Assembly (NCBI RefSeq): GCF_000016285.1
Contig: NC_011989.1
Span: 313,001-377,000 of the forward strand
From: Allorhizobium ampelinum S4
Lineage (GTDB): Bacteria > Pseudomonadota > Alphaproteobacteria > Rhizobiales > Rhizobiaceae
Direction: 5' to 3'
Length of the DNA stretch: 64,000 nt
Under the pieces are notes generated by a model. It saw only the letters and a list, made by a program, of their open reading frames with translations. It was not told the origin of the DNA and searched no databases. A program made the translations under genes and the position numbers. Positions 25,839-35,080 of the stretch are shown in pieces (the first letter of the stretch is position 1; each line of letters begins with the position of its first letter).

Positions 25839-26579
25839 TCAGACGCTGGCGATGGCAATGATTTCCGGGCTGGTCGGGTCAAAGCTGCGGCCATCCCACC
25901 AGCCAAGCGTCTCGATGCTCTTGAACCCGGCTGCCTTGAACAGCTGTTCGACCTTGCCGCGACCAGGGAAACGTAGGCAACTGCGACTGATCCGCTTTTC
26001 ACCTGTCTTAAGCAGCGTGAAAGTCGCGTCAAAGGTGACATGCTCCCCTTCGGTCCTGTCGACCTGATAGAAAACCTCGACCGGGCCGATACTAGGCACC
26101 TGCGCTGTGTTGCGGGTTTTGGCTTCGGTCCACCCTTCCCAGGCGCGCAACAATGGATTGCGACTCTCGATGATCATCTGTCCACCCGGCGCGAGATGGC
26201 GACGGGCATTGGTGAGCGCCAGAAGGGTTTCTTCATCATCGAGAAAGACCTGAAAGACATGGCCGGTCATGATGATCAGATCGAATTGCTCTCGCTCGAG
26301 ATTGAGATCGAAGGCATTGGCGGCAATCCAGCGCACTAACCCTTCCTTGTCTTTGGCTTTTGCCATAGCCAACATGCCCGGCGCGGGATCGATCCCTGTC
26401 ACCTGATGGCCGCGTCTTGCCAGCCGGAGCGTCACCGAGCCTGTGCCGCAGCCGATATCGAGAATTCGGCAGGGCGTTTTTGGATACGTCTCGTAAAAAT
26501 CCCCGTCTTCTCCATGAATGTTGAAGCTGTCATAGAAAATGGCCATGTCATGCAGTGCAAAGGCATCATCTACGGGCAT
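25839..26579 (-). CDS. Class I SAM-dependent methyltransferase (246 aa)
   Basis: Rossmann-fold methyltransferase. SAM motif I is ILDIGCGTGSVTLRLARRG (near residues 40-58), the acidic end of strand 2 is VTGIDPAPGML, and LIIMTGHVFQVF lies at motif II/III. The region around ARRHLAPGGQMIIESRNP is the usual post-III segment. The N-terminus (MPVDDAFALHDMAIFYDSF) fits the Methyltransf_25-type group acting on small molecules. Substrate unknown. It is 40 bp downstream of hemW on the same strand and may be cotranscribed with it. Confidence 0.8.
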   Translation of the reverse strand: MPVDDAFALHDMAIFYDSFNIHGEDGDFYETYPKTPCRILDIGCGTGSVTLRLARRGHQVTGIDPAPGMLAMAKAKDKEGLVRWIAANAFDLNLEREQFDLIIMTGHVFQVFLDDEETLLALTNARRHLAPGGQMIIESRNPLLRAWEGWTEAKTRNTAQVPSIGPVEVFYQVDRTEGEHVTFDATFTLLKTGEKRISRSCLRFPGRGKVEQLFKAAGFKSIETLGWWDGRSFDPTSPEIIAIASV

Positions 26580-26619
26580 TGACGCTTCTCCCTCTATCCT
26601 TGCGTCTGTTTATGGTCCC

Positions 26620-27801
26620 TCAGCAGGCGAGATCCGCAACGACGGCATCCAGAACCAGCATGCCCTTCGGGGTGCAGCGCAGCCGGGAATTGCCGAGACG
26701 TTCGATAAATCCGTGTTCCAGTAAAAATTGTTCGCGGACCGGGTCCGGATCGCGGCCGGACAATTGCTGCCAGCGAGCGAGATCGACGCCTTCGCGTAGC
26801 CTGAGACCCATCAGCAGCAATTCGTCGGCCTGTTCTTCGGAACCCAGTGCGTCCTGGATGACCATGCCGTGGCCGTTCTGTTCGACCGCCGAAAGCCAGG
26901 TTTCCGGGTGCTTTTCCGTGGCGGTCGCCAGTTTTTCATGGCCGCGTGTCAGCCGTCCATGGGCGCCAGGGCCAATACCGGCATAATCGCCATAGCGCCA
27001 ATAGGTCAGGTTGTGACGGCTCTCGGCGCCGGGCCGCGCATGGTTGGAAACCTCATAGGCGGGCAGGCCTTCGCGCTCGGTGATCTCCTGCGTCGCCTCA
27101 TAGAGCTGGGCAGCATGTTCCTCATCCGGGGTAATGATCTTGCCAGCCTTGTGCAGGCCGAAGAACGGCGTGCCTTCTTCGATGGTCAGCTGATAGAGCG
27201 ACAGATGGTCGACCGCATAGGAGATCGCCAGCTTCAGCTCGGCATCCCAATCGGCAATCGTCTGATTGGGGCGGGCATAGATCAGGTCGAAGGACATGCG
27301 CGGGAAAATCTCGCGTGCCAGCCGGACGGCTTTCAGGGCATCCTCGACCGAATGCATCCGACCCAGAAATTTCAGATCGGCATCATTGAGTGCCTGCACG
27401 CCAAGCGACACACGGTTGACGCCAGCCGACCGATAGCCGCGAAACCGTTCCGCTTCCACACTGGTCGGATTGGCTTCCATGGTGATCTCGATGCCGCGTG
27501 GCACGGTCCAATAGCGGGCGATTCCCTCCAGGATGGCGCCGACCGTGGCCGGGTCCATCAGCGAAGGCGTACCGCCGCCAAGGAAAATGCTGGTGACGGT
27601 CTTGGGGCCGCTCATGGCCCGCATCGTCTCCATTTCCTTCAGGAAGGCTTGCGTGAAGCGGGGCTGATCGATCTTCTGATGACGAACATGGCTGTTGAAG
27701 TCACAATAGGGGCATTTGGCCGCGCAGAACGGCCAGTGAATATAGATGCCAAAGCCCGGTTCGCCGGTGTCTGGAAGGAGAAGCGACGTTGGCTCGGCCA
27801 T
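26620..27801 (-). CDS. hemW: Radical SAM heme chaperone HemW
   Basis: 393 residues. Radical-SAM core with the cluster motif CAAKCPYCDFNSH (CxxxCxxC) near residue 26, followed by the GGTPSL glycine-rich SAM site and the C-terminal HemN domain (GLRLREGVDL). HemW proteins bind heme and deliver it to respiratory proteins; many are misannotated as coproporphyrinogen dehydrogenases. The N-terminal residue pattern before the cluster supports HemW over HemN. It lies 6 bp downstream of rdgB, in the conserved order rph-(VOC)-rdgB-hemW. Confidence 0.93.
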   Translation of the reverse strand: MAEPTSLLLPDTGEPGFGIYIHWPFCAAKCPYCDFNSHVRHQKIDQPRFTQAFLKEMETMRAMSGPKTVTSIFLGGGTPSLMDPATVGAILEGIARYWTVPRGIEITMEANPTSVEAERFRGYRSAGVNRVSLGVQALNDADLKFLGRMHSVEDALKAVRLAREIFPRMSFDLIYARPNQTIADWDAELKLAISYAVDHLSLYQLTIEEGTPFFGLHKAGKIITPDEEHAAQLYEATQEITEREGLPAYEVSNHARPGAESRHNLTYWRYGDYAGIGPGAHGRLTRGHEKLATATEKHPETWLSAVEQNGHGMVIQDALGSEEQADELLLMGLRLREGVDLARWQQLSGRDPDPVREQFLLEHGFIERLGNSRLRCTPKGMLVLDAVVADLAC

Positions 27802-27807
27802 AAATCC

Positions 27808-28455
27808 TCAAGCGCCCAGGCAGGTTTCGACGAAAAGCTTGAAAGCGCGCGCCCGGTGCGACAGCGCTTGCGCGTTGCCCGGCTTCCATCCGTGTTTTTC
27901 TTCCGAGGTCATTTCGCCGAACGTGGTCGAAAACCCCTCTGGCTGGAAGATCGGATCGTATCCGAAGCCGGAGGTGCCGCGGGGCGGCCAGGCGACCACG
28001 CCTTCAACTTCACCCCGGAAAAACTCGGTATGGCCATCGGGCCAGCCCAGACACAGCACGCTGACAAAACGAGCCGTCCGGCTCTCCTGCGTCACCGCGC
28101 CTTTTTCCTGCAAGGCATGCTCGACCTTTTCCATTGCCATGGCAAAATCGCGGCTGCCATCCTCGCGCTCGGCCCAATTGGCGGTATAGACGCCCGGCGC
28201 ACCATCCAGCGCATCGACAACCAGGCCGGAATCGTCCGACAGCGCTGGCAGGCCAGAGGCTTTCGCCGAAGCCAGCGCCTTGATGGCGGCGTTTTCCTCG
28301 AATGTCGTGCCGGTTTCGTCCGGCTCGATGAAGCCAAGCTCCTTGGCCGATTTGGCCGTAAAACCAAACGGGCCGATCAGGTCGGCGATTTCAGCGATCT
28401 TGCCGGCATTGTGGCTGGCGACGACAATGGTTCTGGTTTCGAGTTTGCGCATCAT
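27808..28455 (-). CDS. rdgB: XTP/dITP diphosphatase (Ham1/RdgB)
   Basis: House-cleaning pyrophosphatase that hydrolyses dITP, ITP and XTP so that deaminated purines stay out of nucleic acids. 215 residues (or 214 if the second Met is used). Motifs: N-terminal [14 protein letters not shown], the catalytic-site segment [23 protein letters not shown] and the C-terminal SHRARAF. It starts 6 bp after the VOC gene and is 6 bp before hemW, in a four-gene minus-strand operon headed by rph. Confidence 0.95.
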   Translation of the reverse strand: MMRKLETRTIVVASHNAGKIAEIADLIGPFGFTAKSAKELGFIEPDETGTTFEENAAIKALASAKASGLPALSDDSGLVVDALDGAPGVYTANWAEREDGSRDFAMAMEKVEHALQEKGAVTQESRTARFVSVLCLGWPDGHTEFFRGEVEGVVAWPPRGTSGFGYDPIFQPEGFSTTFGEMTSEEKHGWKPGNAQALSHRARAFKLFVETCLGA

Positions 28456-28461
28456 CCGATC

Positions 28462-28878
28462 CTATTCAATCTGCCAAAGCCTGGCTTCGGCGCATTCCAG
28501 ACTATTGCCCGCTGGATCGCGGAAATAAATCGAACGCGCACCATTCGGCCAGAGAAAATCCGCCTCAATGGCGACGCCATGGCTCAACAGCCGTGACGCC
28601 ATGCCATCCATTGCCGCACCGTCCATCCGAAAGCAGGCGTGACCTGGCCCGACGGCACCATGGGCAGGCACCGGCAGGGCGTCGGGCTCTGCGGGCTTGA
28701 CGGTTTCGGCTGCATTAAACAGCAGCAGAACGCCCGGCCCACAGCGCAGGAACACATGACGCCCCGGCTGGCTGATGATCACCTCAAGGCCGAGCAGGCC
28801 GGCATAGAAACGCTCTGCTGCGTCGAGATCATCGACATACAGTGAGGTTTCCAGAATGCCTTCAATGCTTGTGGCCAT
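28462..28878 (-). CDS. VOC-family (glyoxalase/bleomycin-resistance fold) protein
   Basis: 138 residues from the ATG at 28878 (MATSIEGILETSLYVDD); an open frame back to 28950 overlaps rph and is not used. The paired beta-alpha-beta-beta-beta repeats of the vicinal oxygen chelate fold are seen (LYVDDLDAAERFYAGLLG near the start and YFRDPAGNSLECAE at the end, whose Glu is a typical metal ligand). It overlaps neither neighbour in coding sense and sits between rph and rdgB. Substrate unknown. Confidence 0.8.
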   Translation of the reverse strand: MATSIEGILETSLYVDDLDAAERFYAGLLGLEVIISQPGRHVFLRCGPGVLLLFNAAETVKPAEPDALPVPAHGAVGPGHACFRMDGAAMDGMASRLLSHGVAIEADFLWPNGARSIYFRDPAGNSLECAEARLWQIE

Positions 28879-28891
28879 GATGATGCTCTCT

Positions 28892-29611
28892 TTATCCGGC
28901 AATCGCCTGTTTTTGCAGGTCCACCAATTCGGCAATGCCTGTCTGGGCAAGGCCGAGAAGGGTCAGGAATTCTTCCTGGCTGAACGGCTTGCCTTCGGCG
29001 GTGCCCTGGATCTCGACAATGCCGCCTGTGCCGGTCATGACGAAATTGGCATCGGTTTCGGCGGCAGAGTCCTCCAGATAGTCCAGGTCGATCACTGGCT
29101 GGGCGGCGAAAATACCGCAGGAAATCGCCGCGACATGGTCCTTCAGCACCCGGTCCACCTTGATGATATTGCGCGATTCCATCCATTTCAGGCAATCGTG
29201 CAAGGCAATCCATGCGCCGGTAATCGAGGCTGTGCGGGTGCCGCCATCGGCCTGGATCACGTCGCAATCAAGCGAGATCTGCCGTTCGCCCAGGGCTTCC
29301 AGATCGACCACGGCGCGCAGTGAACGGCCGATCAGCCGCTGGATTTCCTGGGTACGGCCGCTCTGCTTGCCGGAGGACGCTTCACGTTTTATCCGCTCGC
29401 CGGTGGCGCGCGGCAACATGCCGTATTCCGCCGTCACCCAGCCCTTGCCGGTGTTGCGCAGCCAGGGCGGGGTGCGGTCTTCAAGGCTTGCCGTGCACAG
29501 GACATGGGTATCGCCAAACTTGACGAGACAAGAGCCTTCGGCGTGTTTGGAAAAATTGCGCTCGAACGATATCTTGCGCATCTGGTCGGTTTTTCTGCCT
29601 GAAGGTCGCAT
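28892..29611 (-). CDS. rph: Ribonuclease PH
   Basis: Phosphorolytic 3'-5' exoribonuclease that trims tRNA 3' ends. 239 residues from the ATG at 29611, which has GAGGAGACGGAA immediately upstream; the frame opens further up at 29647. Motifs: [19 protein letters not shown] start, [28 protein letters not shown] phosphate/RNA site, and [19 protein letters not shown] catalytic segment. First gene of the rph-VOC-rdgB-hemW run, divergent from hrcA, an arrangement common in rhizobia. Confidence 0.95.
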   Translation of the reverse strand: MRPSGRKTDQMRKISFERNFSKHAEGSCLVKFGDTHVLCTASLEDRTPPWLRNTGKGWVTAEYGMLPRATGERIKREASSGKQSGRTQEIQRLIGRSLRAVVDLEALGERQISLDCDVIQADGGTRTASITGAWIALHDCLKWMESRNIIKVDRVLKDHVAAISCGIFAAQPVIDLDYLEDSAAETDANFVMTGTGGIVEIQGTAEGKPFSQEEFLTLLGLAQTGIAELVDLQKQAIAG

Positions 29612-29889
29612 TTCCGTCTCCTCGGTCGAGCAGTCACTGGCTGGCACACCAACCTCTGTCCGCTTATTTTCGTTTCAATGCCCGTCTGGGCCGTTCTGGG
29701 CAGATCTGGCCCGGAAATCTGTCCGGGGCATTTCCAGTCCTGCTTGGCGTCCTGGCTGCCTTCTACGAGTGGTTTGACGGTTTTGCAAAGGAAAAGCCGG
29801 TATGGTCCGCTCAAACCGGCGCTTCCTCACCAAAAGCCGTTGTGATTGGTCAATCAGCAGCTATATTAAGGATAGGTGCAGCAGCAAAC

Positions 29890-30981
29890 ATGAGCGAAAT
29901 GGGGAAAAACCCAATTACCGCAGGCGATGTGTCAATGGCACTGGATGAGCGATCCAGGGAGATCTTTCGTCGAATCGTCGAGACCTATCTGGAATCCGGT
30001 GAACCGCTTGGATCGCGCAATCTGTCGCGTATTCTGCCGATGTCGCTGTCGCCCGCCTCAGTGCGCAATGTGATGAGCGACCTGGAAGAGCTGGGCCTGA
30101 TCTACTCCCCCCATATCAGCGCCGGGCGCTTGCCGACTCAGACGGGGTTGAGGTTCTTCGTCGATGCTTTCATGCAGGTCGGTCGCTTGTCGGAGCAAGA
30201 TCGCGGCTCGATAGAGCGGCAGATGCGCTCCTCGGAAGACCAGCCGATGGAAACGCTCTACAACGAAGCCAGTCGTATGCTGTCTGGCCTGTCACGTGGT
30301 GCGGGCCTGGTGGTGGCGGCGAAATCCGATCCGGTGCTGAAACACGTCGAATTCATCCGACTGGAGCCGACCAAGGCGCTGGCAGTGCTGGTCGGTGAGT
30401 TTAACCAGGTCGAAAACCGGATCATCGAACTCCCGGCGGGCATCACAGCCTCGCAATTGACCGAGGCGGCCAATTTCCTCAATGCGCATCTGTCCGGCCA
30501 GACGCTGCATGAAGTGCGCGGCCAACTGGTCCAGTTGAAGGATCAGGTGGCCAGCGAGCTGGATGTTCTCTCCCAGGATCTCGTGCAGCGTGGGCTGGCG
30601 GTCTGGTCCGGCGGCGAGGGCGACAAACCGACCCGGTTGATCGTGCGTGGCCGCGCCAATCTGCTGGAAGGTCTGGCCGGCGTCGAGGATGTGGACCGGC
30701 TGCGGCTGCTGTTTGATGATCTGGAGCGTAAGGAAAGCCTGATCGAGATTCTCAACCTGGCCGAAAGCGGGCCTGGTGTCAGAATTTTCATTGGTTCGGA
30801 GAACAAGCTGTTTTCGCTCTCCGGGTCGTCACTGATCGTCGCGCCCTACCGCGACGGCGACGACCGCATTGTCGGGGCCGTCGGCGTGATTGGTCCGACC
30901 CGCCTCAACTATTCCCGTATCGTGCCGATGGTGGATTATACCGCCCAGGTGATGGCCAAGATGACCCGCAGCGGCCACTGA
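29890..30981 (+). CDS. hrcA: Heat-inducible transcription repressor HrcA
   Basis: Repressor that classically binds CIRCE elements and depends on GroEL. 363 residues from the ATG at 29890; another Met (29935) begins the conserved region [20 protein letters not shown]. The N-terminal winged HTH (about 25-95) includes [18 protein letters not shown] and [11 protein letters not shown]; the GAF-like dimerisation domain follows and ends with [12 protein letters not shown]. It lies 99 bp upstream of grpE. No CIRCE inverted repeat is visible upstream of either gene. Confidence 0.94.
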   Translation: MSEMGKNPITAGDVSMALDERSREIFRRIVETYLESGEPLGSRNLSRILPMSLSPASVRNVMSDLEELGLIYSPHISAGRLPTQTGLRFFVDAFMQVGRLSEQDRGSIERQMRSSEDQPMETLYNEASRMLSGLSRGAGLVVAAKSDPVLKHVEFIRLEPTKALAVLVGEFNQVENRIIELPAGITASQLTEAANFLNAHLSGQTLHEVRGQLVQLKDQVASELDVLSQDLVQRGLAVWSGGEGDKPTRLIVRGRANLLEGLAGVEDVDRLRLLFDDLERKESLIEILNLAESGPGVRIFIGSENKLFSLSGSSLIVAPYRDGDDRIVGAVGVIGPTRLNYSRIVPMVDYTAQVMAKMTRSGH

Positions 30982-31015
30982 CCTTTACAACACCACATGA
31001 GATCATCACTCGACC

Positions 31016-31044
31016 CTTGATTTTTTGCCGCCGAACCCTGATAT
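31016..31044 (+). promoter_or_regulatory. Candidate grpE promoter (RpoH-like)
   Basis: CTTGA (31016-31020), 17 bases, then CTGATAT (31038-31044), about 37 bases before the grpE start. The CTTG-N17-C-TAT pattern resembles alphaproteobacterial sigma-32 (RpoH) promoters, but it could equally serve sigma-70. Confidence 0.5.
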
Positions 31045-31080
31045 CGGGGCCGGACGAGAAACAGTATTTCGGAGAACGTC

Positions 31081-31695
31081 ATGACCGACGAAACAGCTAA
31101 AAACGGACCTGACGCTGCCGCAGACGCGCAGATTGAACCCCAGGTACAGGAAGAGACCAATTCGACCGCTGAGGATGCCGGGCAGGATAATAACCCGACA
31201 GCTGCCCTGCAGGCTGAAAATGCGGAGTTGCGTGATCGCTTCCTGCGTCTGGCGGCTGAAATGGACAATCTGCGCCGCCGCACCGAGCGCGATGTCAAGG
31301 ATGCCAAGTCCTATGCGGTAACCGCTTTTGCCCGTGACATGCTGGCCGTGTCCGACAATCTGCGCCGCGCCATCGACGCTGTGCCTGCTGAGGCCAAGGA
31401 AGAGGCGCAAGCCGGTCTGACGGCATTGATCGAAGGTGTCGAGATGACCGAGCGGGCGATGTTGTCAACGCTCGAGCGCCATGGTGTCCGCAAGATCGAG
31501 CCGGAAGGCCAGAAATTCGATCCGAATTTCCATCAGGCGATGTTCGAAATTCCCAATCCGCAAGTGCCCAACAATACGGTCGTGCAGGTTGTTCAGCCCG
31601 GCTACACGATTGGCGACCGGGTGCTGCGTCCGGCTATGGTTGGCGTTGCCAAGGGTGGCCCCAAGGCAGAGACGGCGCAAGCTGCCGATGCCTAA
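31081..31695 (+). CDS. grpE: Nucleotide exchange factor GrpE
   Basis: Cochaperone that releases ADP from DnaK. 204 residues: an acidic, low-complexity N-terminus (1-45), a long coiled coil ([25 protein letters not shown]), and the beta-wing domain with the GrpE signature [30 protein letters not shown] region. The ATG at 31081 has GGAG upstream. dnaK and dnaJ are not in the window. Possible heat-shock control through an RpoH-like promoter at 31016-31044. Confidence 0.95.
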   Translation: MTDETAKNGPDAAADAQIEPQVQEETNSTAEDAGQDNNPTAALQAENAELRDRFLRLAAEMDNLRRRTERDVKDAKSYAVTAFARDMLAVSDNLRRAIDAVPAEAKEEAQAGLTALIEGVEMTERAMLSTLERHGVRKIEPEGQKFDPNFHQAMFEIPNPQVPNNTVVQVVQPGYTIGDRVLRPAMVGVAKGGPKAETAQAADA

Positions 31696-31750
31696 AGTTT
31701 GTCAGGGAAAACTGGTGCCCATTTTTCCCGAAAAGACAAACGAAAACAAA
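31696..31750. repeat. Palindromic repeat element, copy 2 (inverted relative to copy 1)
   Basis: Starts at the grpE stop codon. TTTGTC (31698-31703) pairs with GACAAA (31735-31740) and GGGAAAA (31705-31711) with TTTTCCC (31723-31729), followed by CGAAAACAAAACAATC. It is the reverse complement of the element at 11699-11758 with some loop differences. Confidence 0.65.
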
Positions 31751-31783
31751 ACAATCAAAGCCTGACCTTTTTTACTGGAAAAG

Positions 31784-31817
31784 AAAAAGCGCTGCGCAGT
31801 GATGCGCGGCGCTTTTT
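31784..31817 (+). terminator. Terminator between grpE and ptsN
   Basis: 15-base arms (31784-31798 and 31803-31817, one mismatch) with a 4-nt loop; the arms begin with AAAAA and end with TTTTT, so the hairpin can terminate transcription from both the grpE side and the convergent ptsN side. Confidence 0.8.
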
Positions 31818-31844
31818 GCGTAATACCTACGTAAATAGAAACGG

Positions 31845-32309
31845 TCAGGCGGCGTTCGAGGCCTGGTCCTGGTTCAGGAAGGTATAGATGGCGGTGGCGC
31901 TGTCGCTGGCGCGCAGCTTGGCAACCAGGTCCTGATCGCGAAGCACGCGGGCGATGCGCGACAAGGCTTTCAAATGATCGGCACCGGCCCCTTCGGGTGC
32001 CAGCAGCAGGAAGACCAGATCGACGGGCTGCTCGTCCAGCGCTTCAAAATCGATTGGCGTTTCCAGGCGGGCGAAGACGCCTTGAATGGTGGAAATGCTC
32101 GTCAGCTTGCCATGGGGAATGGCAATGCCATTGCCGACACCGGTAGAACCGAGCTTTTCCCGCTGCAAAATAACGTCAAAGATTTCCCGTTCGGGAATAC
32201 CGATCAGTTTTGAGGCTTTGGCAGCCAGTTCCTGGAGAAGTTGTTTTTTGGAATTGACCCTGAGGACGGGCAATATCGCATCTTGCTGTAGCAAATCTGC
32301 CAAGGCCAT
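31845..32309 (-). CDS. ptsN: Nitrogen-PTS IIA component (EIIA-Ntr)
   Basis: 154-residue PTS EIIA type-2 domain protein that takes phosphate from NPr and regulates potassium uptake, nitrogen metabolism and carbon storage. The phospho-accepting His lies in GNGIAIPHGKL (near residue 66), with FDVILQREKLGSTG before it and VDLVFLLLAPEGAGADHLKALS after. It is the last gene of the minus-strand lptC-lptA-lptB-rpoN-hpf-ptsN cluster, 72 bp after hpf. Confidence 0.95.
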   Translation of the reverse strand: MALADLLQQDAILPVLRVNSKKQLLQELAAKASKLIGIPEREIFDVILQREKLGSTGVGNGIAIPHGKLTSISTIQGVFARLETPIDFEALDEQPVDLVFLLLAPEGAGADHLKALSRIARVLRDQDLVAKLRASDSATAIYTFLNQDQASNAA

Positions 32310-32381
32310 TTCGAAAAATCCTTATACCCGCCGACGCATGAAAAGGAAAGCGGTGGTCGGCCACCGCTTTCCGAGGGCGTG

Positions 32382-32948
32382 TCAGCCCTTGATTGCGGCG
32401 GAATCGATCCAGCCAATATTACCGTCATTGCGGCGATAGACAATGTTCAGCTCGTCCTTGCCAGGGCTGCGGAACAGTACAATGGGCTCATCCGTCATAT
32501 CCAGCGCCATGACGGCGGTGGCAACGGACATGGTTTTGACCTTCTTGGTGCTTTCGGCCACGATGGTCGGGGCAAAATCCTCCGGCACATCCTCGTCTTC
32601 TTCTGAAACCGGGTCCATGACCGTATAGCTGATTTCGAAGTTGTTGGTTGGGATATGGTGATCCTTCAGCTTGCGCTTGTAGCGCCGCAGGCGCTTTTCG
32701 ATCCGCTCTGCGGCGGTGTCGAAGGCGACTTGCGGATCGACGGCTGTGCCGGTTGCATGCAGGTTTATACCGGTATCGAGGTGCAGGGCGCAGTCTGCGG
32801 AAAACCGCGAGGCTGATTTTGTCACCGTGACCTGACTGGAATACCCTCCGTCAAAGTATTTGCTTACGGCGTCAGTGATCTGGACTTCTATCCGTTGCCG
32901 GAAAGATTCGCCGATTTCCATATGTTTGCCGGTTACGCGTACACTCAT
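32382..32948 (-). CDS. hpf: Long-form ribosome hibernation promoting factor
   Basis: 188 residues, so the long HPF type: an N-terminal S30AE domain (about 1-100, MSVRVTGKHMEIGESFRQRIE) that blocks the decoding centre, and a C-terminal dimerisation domain (about 130-188, VKTMSVATAVMALDMTDEPIVLFRS) that drives 100S ribosome formation. The ATG at 32948 is preceded by AAGGGA. A 334 bp gap separates it from rpoN, with a candidate promoter and palindrome. Confidence 0.95.
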   Translation of the reverse strand: MSVRVTGKHMEIGESFRQRIEVQITDAVSKYFDGGYSSQVTVTKSASRFSADCALHLDTGINLHATGTAVDPQVAFDTAAERIEKRLRRYKRKLKDHHIPTNNFEISYTVMDPVSEEDEDVPEDFAPTIVAESTKKVKTMSVATAVMALDMTDEPIVLFRSPGKDELNIVYRRNDGNIGWIDSAAIKG

Positions 32949-33282
32949 GGAGTTTCCCTTCTTATCGTGATTTGCAGGGGGAGTTTACGCCAAGCGCGGG
33001 GCGCATCCAAGCGTTTCCATAGTCCAAGATAAAAGCTCGACCGAATGGCGGGGCAATTTATCCTATCGGGCCGGGCCAAAGCGGAGCGTCTGTCCGTTCA
33101 GGCCTGGAACAACCCGCATGTCAAGGGCGGACTGGGGTGAAAAAATTGCGCAGGATAAGACTAAGTCTCTGATTTTGTACATGTCACTATCCCAAAATCG
33201 TTCCCGTGTTTTGGCGGTATCCTCTAATTGGCGCGGGCGCCAATGTCAATGTTTTGTTAAGGATTATTGCAAAGAGCTGACA
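32949..33282 (-). promoter_or_regulatory. rpoN-hpf intergenic region
   Basis: 334 bases without a credible gene. On the minus strand the best promoter is TTGACA (33249-33244), a 17-base spacer and TAGAGG (33226-33221). The spacer is filled by the palindrome at 33227-33244. A second TTGACA (about 33123-33118 on the minus strand) has no good -10. Nothing else is recognised. Confidence 0.45.
33227..33244. promoter_or_regulatory. Perfect palindrome inside the presumed hpf promoter
   Basis: ATTGGCGC-GG-GCGCCAAT: 8-bp perfect arms, two-base centre, lying between the -35 and -10 of the best hpf promoter and about 40 bases after the rpoN stop. It could be an operator or a transcript hairpin after rpoN. 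There is no T-run, which argues against a simple terminator. Confidence 0.5.
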
Positions 33283-34872
33283 TCAGCCCGGGTTCCGCGC
33301 CAGGGCGCGCTTTTCCCGGCGCCTCTGGACGGAGGAGGCGATGTTCATTGCTTCGCGATATTTGGCAACCGTGCGGCGGGCAAGCTCGACGCCGCCGTTT
33401 TTCAGGCTTTCGACAATATCGTCGTCTGAGAGGATATTCTCGGGGCTTTCTTGAGCAATCAACATGCGGATACGATGACGAACCGCCTCAGCTGAATGGC
33501 TGTCACCGCCTTCTGCCGAGCCGATGGAGACGCTGAAGAAATATTTCAGCTCGAACAGCCCACGTGGTGTCAGCATATATTTGTTGGATGTGACGCGGCT
33601 GACGGTGGACTCGTGCATTTTGATGGCGTCGGCCACCGTCTTCAGGTTCAGCGGACGCAGATGGTCGACCCCATGGCGCAGAAAGGCGTCCTGCTGGCGA
33701 ATGATTTCGGTTGCCACCTTCATGATGGTTTTGGCGCGCTGATCGAGGCTGCGGGTCAGCCAATTGGCGGTTTGCAGGCAATCCGTCAAAAAGGCCTGCT
33801 CGCCCTCGGCCTTGCTCTGCCCGGTCTTGCTATTGCCACTTTGGCCATTGGCAGTCTTCATGGCGCCTTCTCGCAAGCTGCTGCGGCGGATCTCGGTGAA
33901 ATAGGCATTGTTGACCAGCACACGCGGCAGGGTTTCCGCGTTCAGTTCCACCAGCCAGCCACCTTCGAGCGAGGGCGCCACCAGAATATCGGGCACAACT
34001 GTTTCCAGTGCATCGGTTTCGAAACCAGCGCCGGGCTTAGGATTGAGCTTGCGGATTTCCGCCAGCATGTCGAGCAGGTCTTCCTCATCCACGCCGCATA
34101 ACCGCTTCAGGCTCGCAAAGTCACGCTTGGCCAGATAATCCAGATTGCCGATCAGGGCTGCCATGGCCGGGTCCAGCCGGTCGCGCTGGCGCAGCTGAAT
34201 GGCCAGGCATTCGCCAAGGCTGCGCGCAAACAGGCCGGCGGGCTCCATGGTCTGAAGAGCTGCCAGAATCCGTTCCATATCGTCTCGTGACGCCCCCATC
34301 TGAGTGGCGACCTCATCCAGGTCGGCGCGCAGATATCCGGCCTCGTCCAGCTGGTCGATCAGGGCCAGCGCAATCATCCGATCCGATGCGGACGAGAGTA
34401 CGAAAGGCAATTGCTGGCCGAGATGGTCGCGCAACGAAACCTTGCCAGCCACGAAATCATCCAGGTCATAGCCCTCGCCATCTCCCTGGGCGCCGGGCAT
34501 CGATTTCCACTGGCCAAGCATTTCGGGTGCATCGGTCTTCGGGTTGGCGCCATCATCGGAAAAGGCCGTGCCAAAATTGGCGTCCAGCCGCTCGTTCAGA
34601 TCGCCATCGCCACCATGTTCATACCAGTCACTCTGCAATGTATCGGAGGGGGCTGGTGCTGGCGGGGCTTCGCTATCCGTGCCTGGTTCGCTGCTGCCTG
34701 TTCCTTCGTCATTTGGCGCAAATTCAAGCAGTGGATTCTTCTCGACCTCTTGCGCAATGAATTGCACAAGCTCGAAATGGGTCATTTGGAGCAGCTGAAT
34801 CGATTGCATCAGCTGCGGCGTCATCACCAGAGACTGGTTTTGGCGAAGGAAAAGATTGGCTGATAGGGCCAT
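33283..34872 (-). CDS. rpoN: RNA polymerase sigma-54 factor
   Basis: 529 residues. Region I is Gln/Leu-rich (NLFLRQNQSLVMTPQLMQSIQLLQMT), binding activators and the -12 element. Region II is acidic (about 55-130). The core-binding domain and HTH follow, and region III ends with the RpoN box ARRTVAKYRE near residue 505. It directs transcription of nitrogen, dicarboxylate and other genes together with enhancer-binding ATPases. It lies downstream of lptB (208 bp gap) and upstream of hpf and ptsN, the order conserved in most proteobacteria. Confidence 0.96.
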   Translation of the reverse strand: MALSANLFLRQNQSLVMTPQLMQSIQLLQMTHFELVQFIAQEVEKNPLLEFAPNDEGTGSSEPGTDSEAPPAPAPSDTLQSDWYEHGGDGDLNERLDANFGTAFSDDGANPKTDAPEMLGQWKSMPGAQGDGEGYDLDDFVAGKVSLRDHLGQQLPFVLSSASDRMIALALIDQLDEAGYLRADLDEVATQMGASRDDMERILAALQTMEPAGLFARSLGECLAIQLRQRDRLDPAMAALIGNLDYLAKRDFASLKRLCGVDEEDLLDMLAEIRKLNPKPGAGFETDALETVVPDILVAPSLEGGWLVELNAETLPRVLVNNAYFTEIRRSSLREGAMKTANGQSGNSKTGQSKAEGEQAFLTDCLQTANWLTRSLDQRAKTIMKVATEIIRQQDAFLRHGVDHLRPLNLKTVADAIKMHESTVSRVTSNKYMLTPRGLFELKYFFSVSIGSAEGGDSHSAEAVRHRIRMLIAQESPENILSDDDIVESLKNGGVELARRTVAKYREAMNIASSVQRRREKRALARNPG

Positions 34873-35080
34873 GGCGGACGAAAAACTCCCCTACTATTCC
34901 CTCTCGGACCCCTTTTGTTCCTGTTTTGGATTTTCCGAAGTTCCAAGTGGCCCAAAAATTGCTTTTTTATAAGGTTTGGTCAAGCCGCAGAGCGGCTTCC
35001 GACGCAAATAACCTGAAAACGCGAGGCTCTTTGCGGCACAGATGCCGTTTTCAATACGGCATCCCATCGAATTGCGCGTA

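Noticed and set aside
29612..31080. CIRCE element near hrcA or grpE
   Set aside because: No TTAGCACTC-N9-GAGTGCTAA-like repeat is present in either upstream gap.
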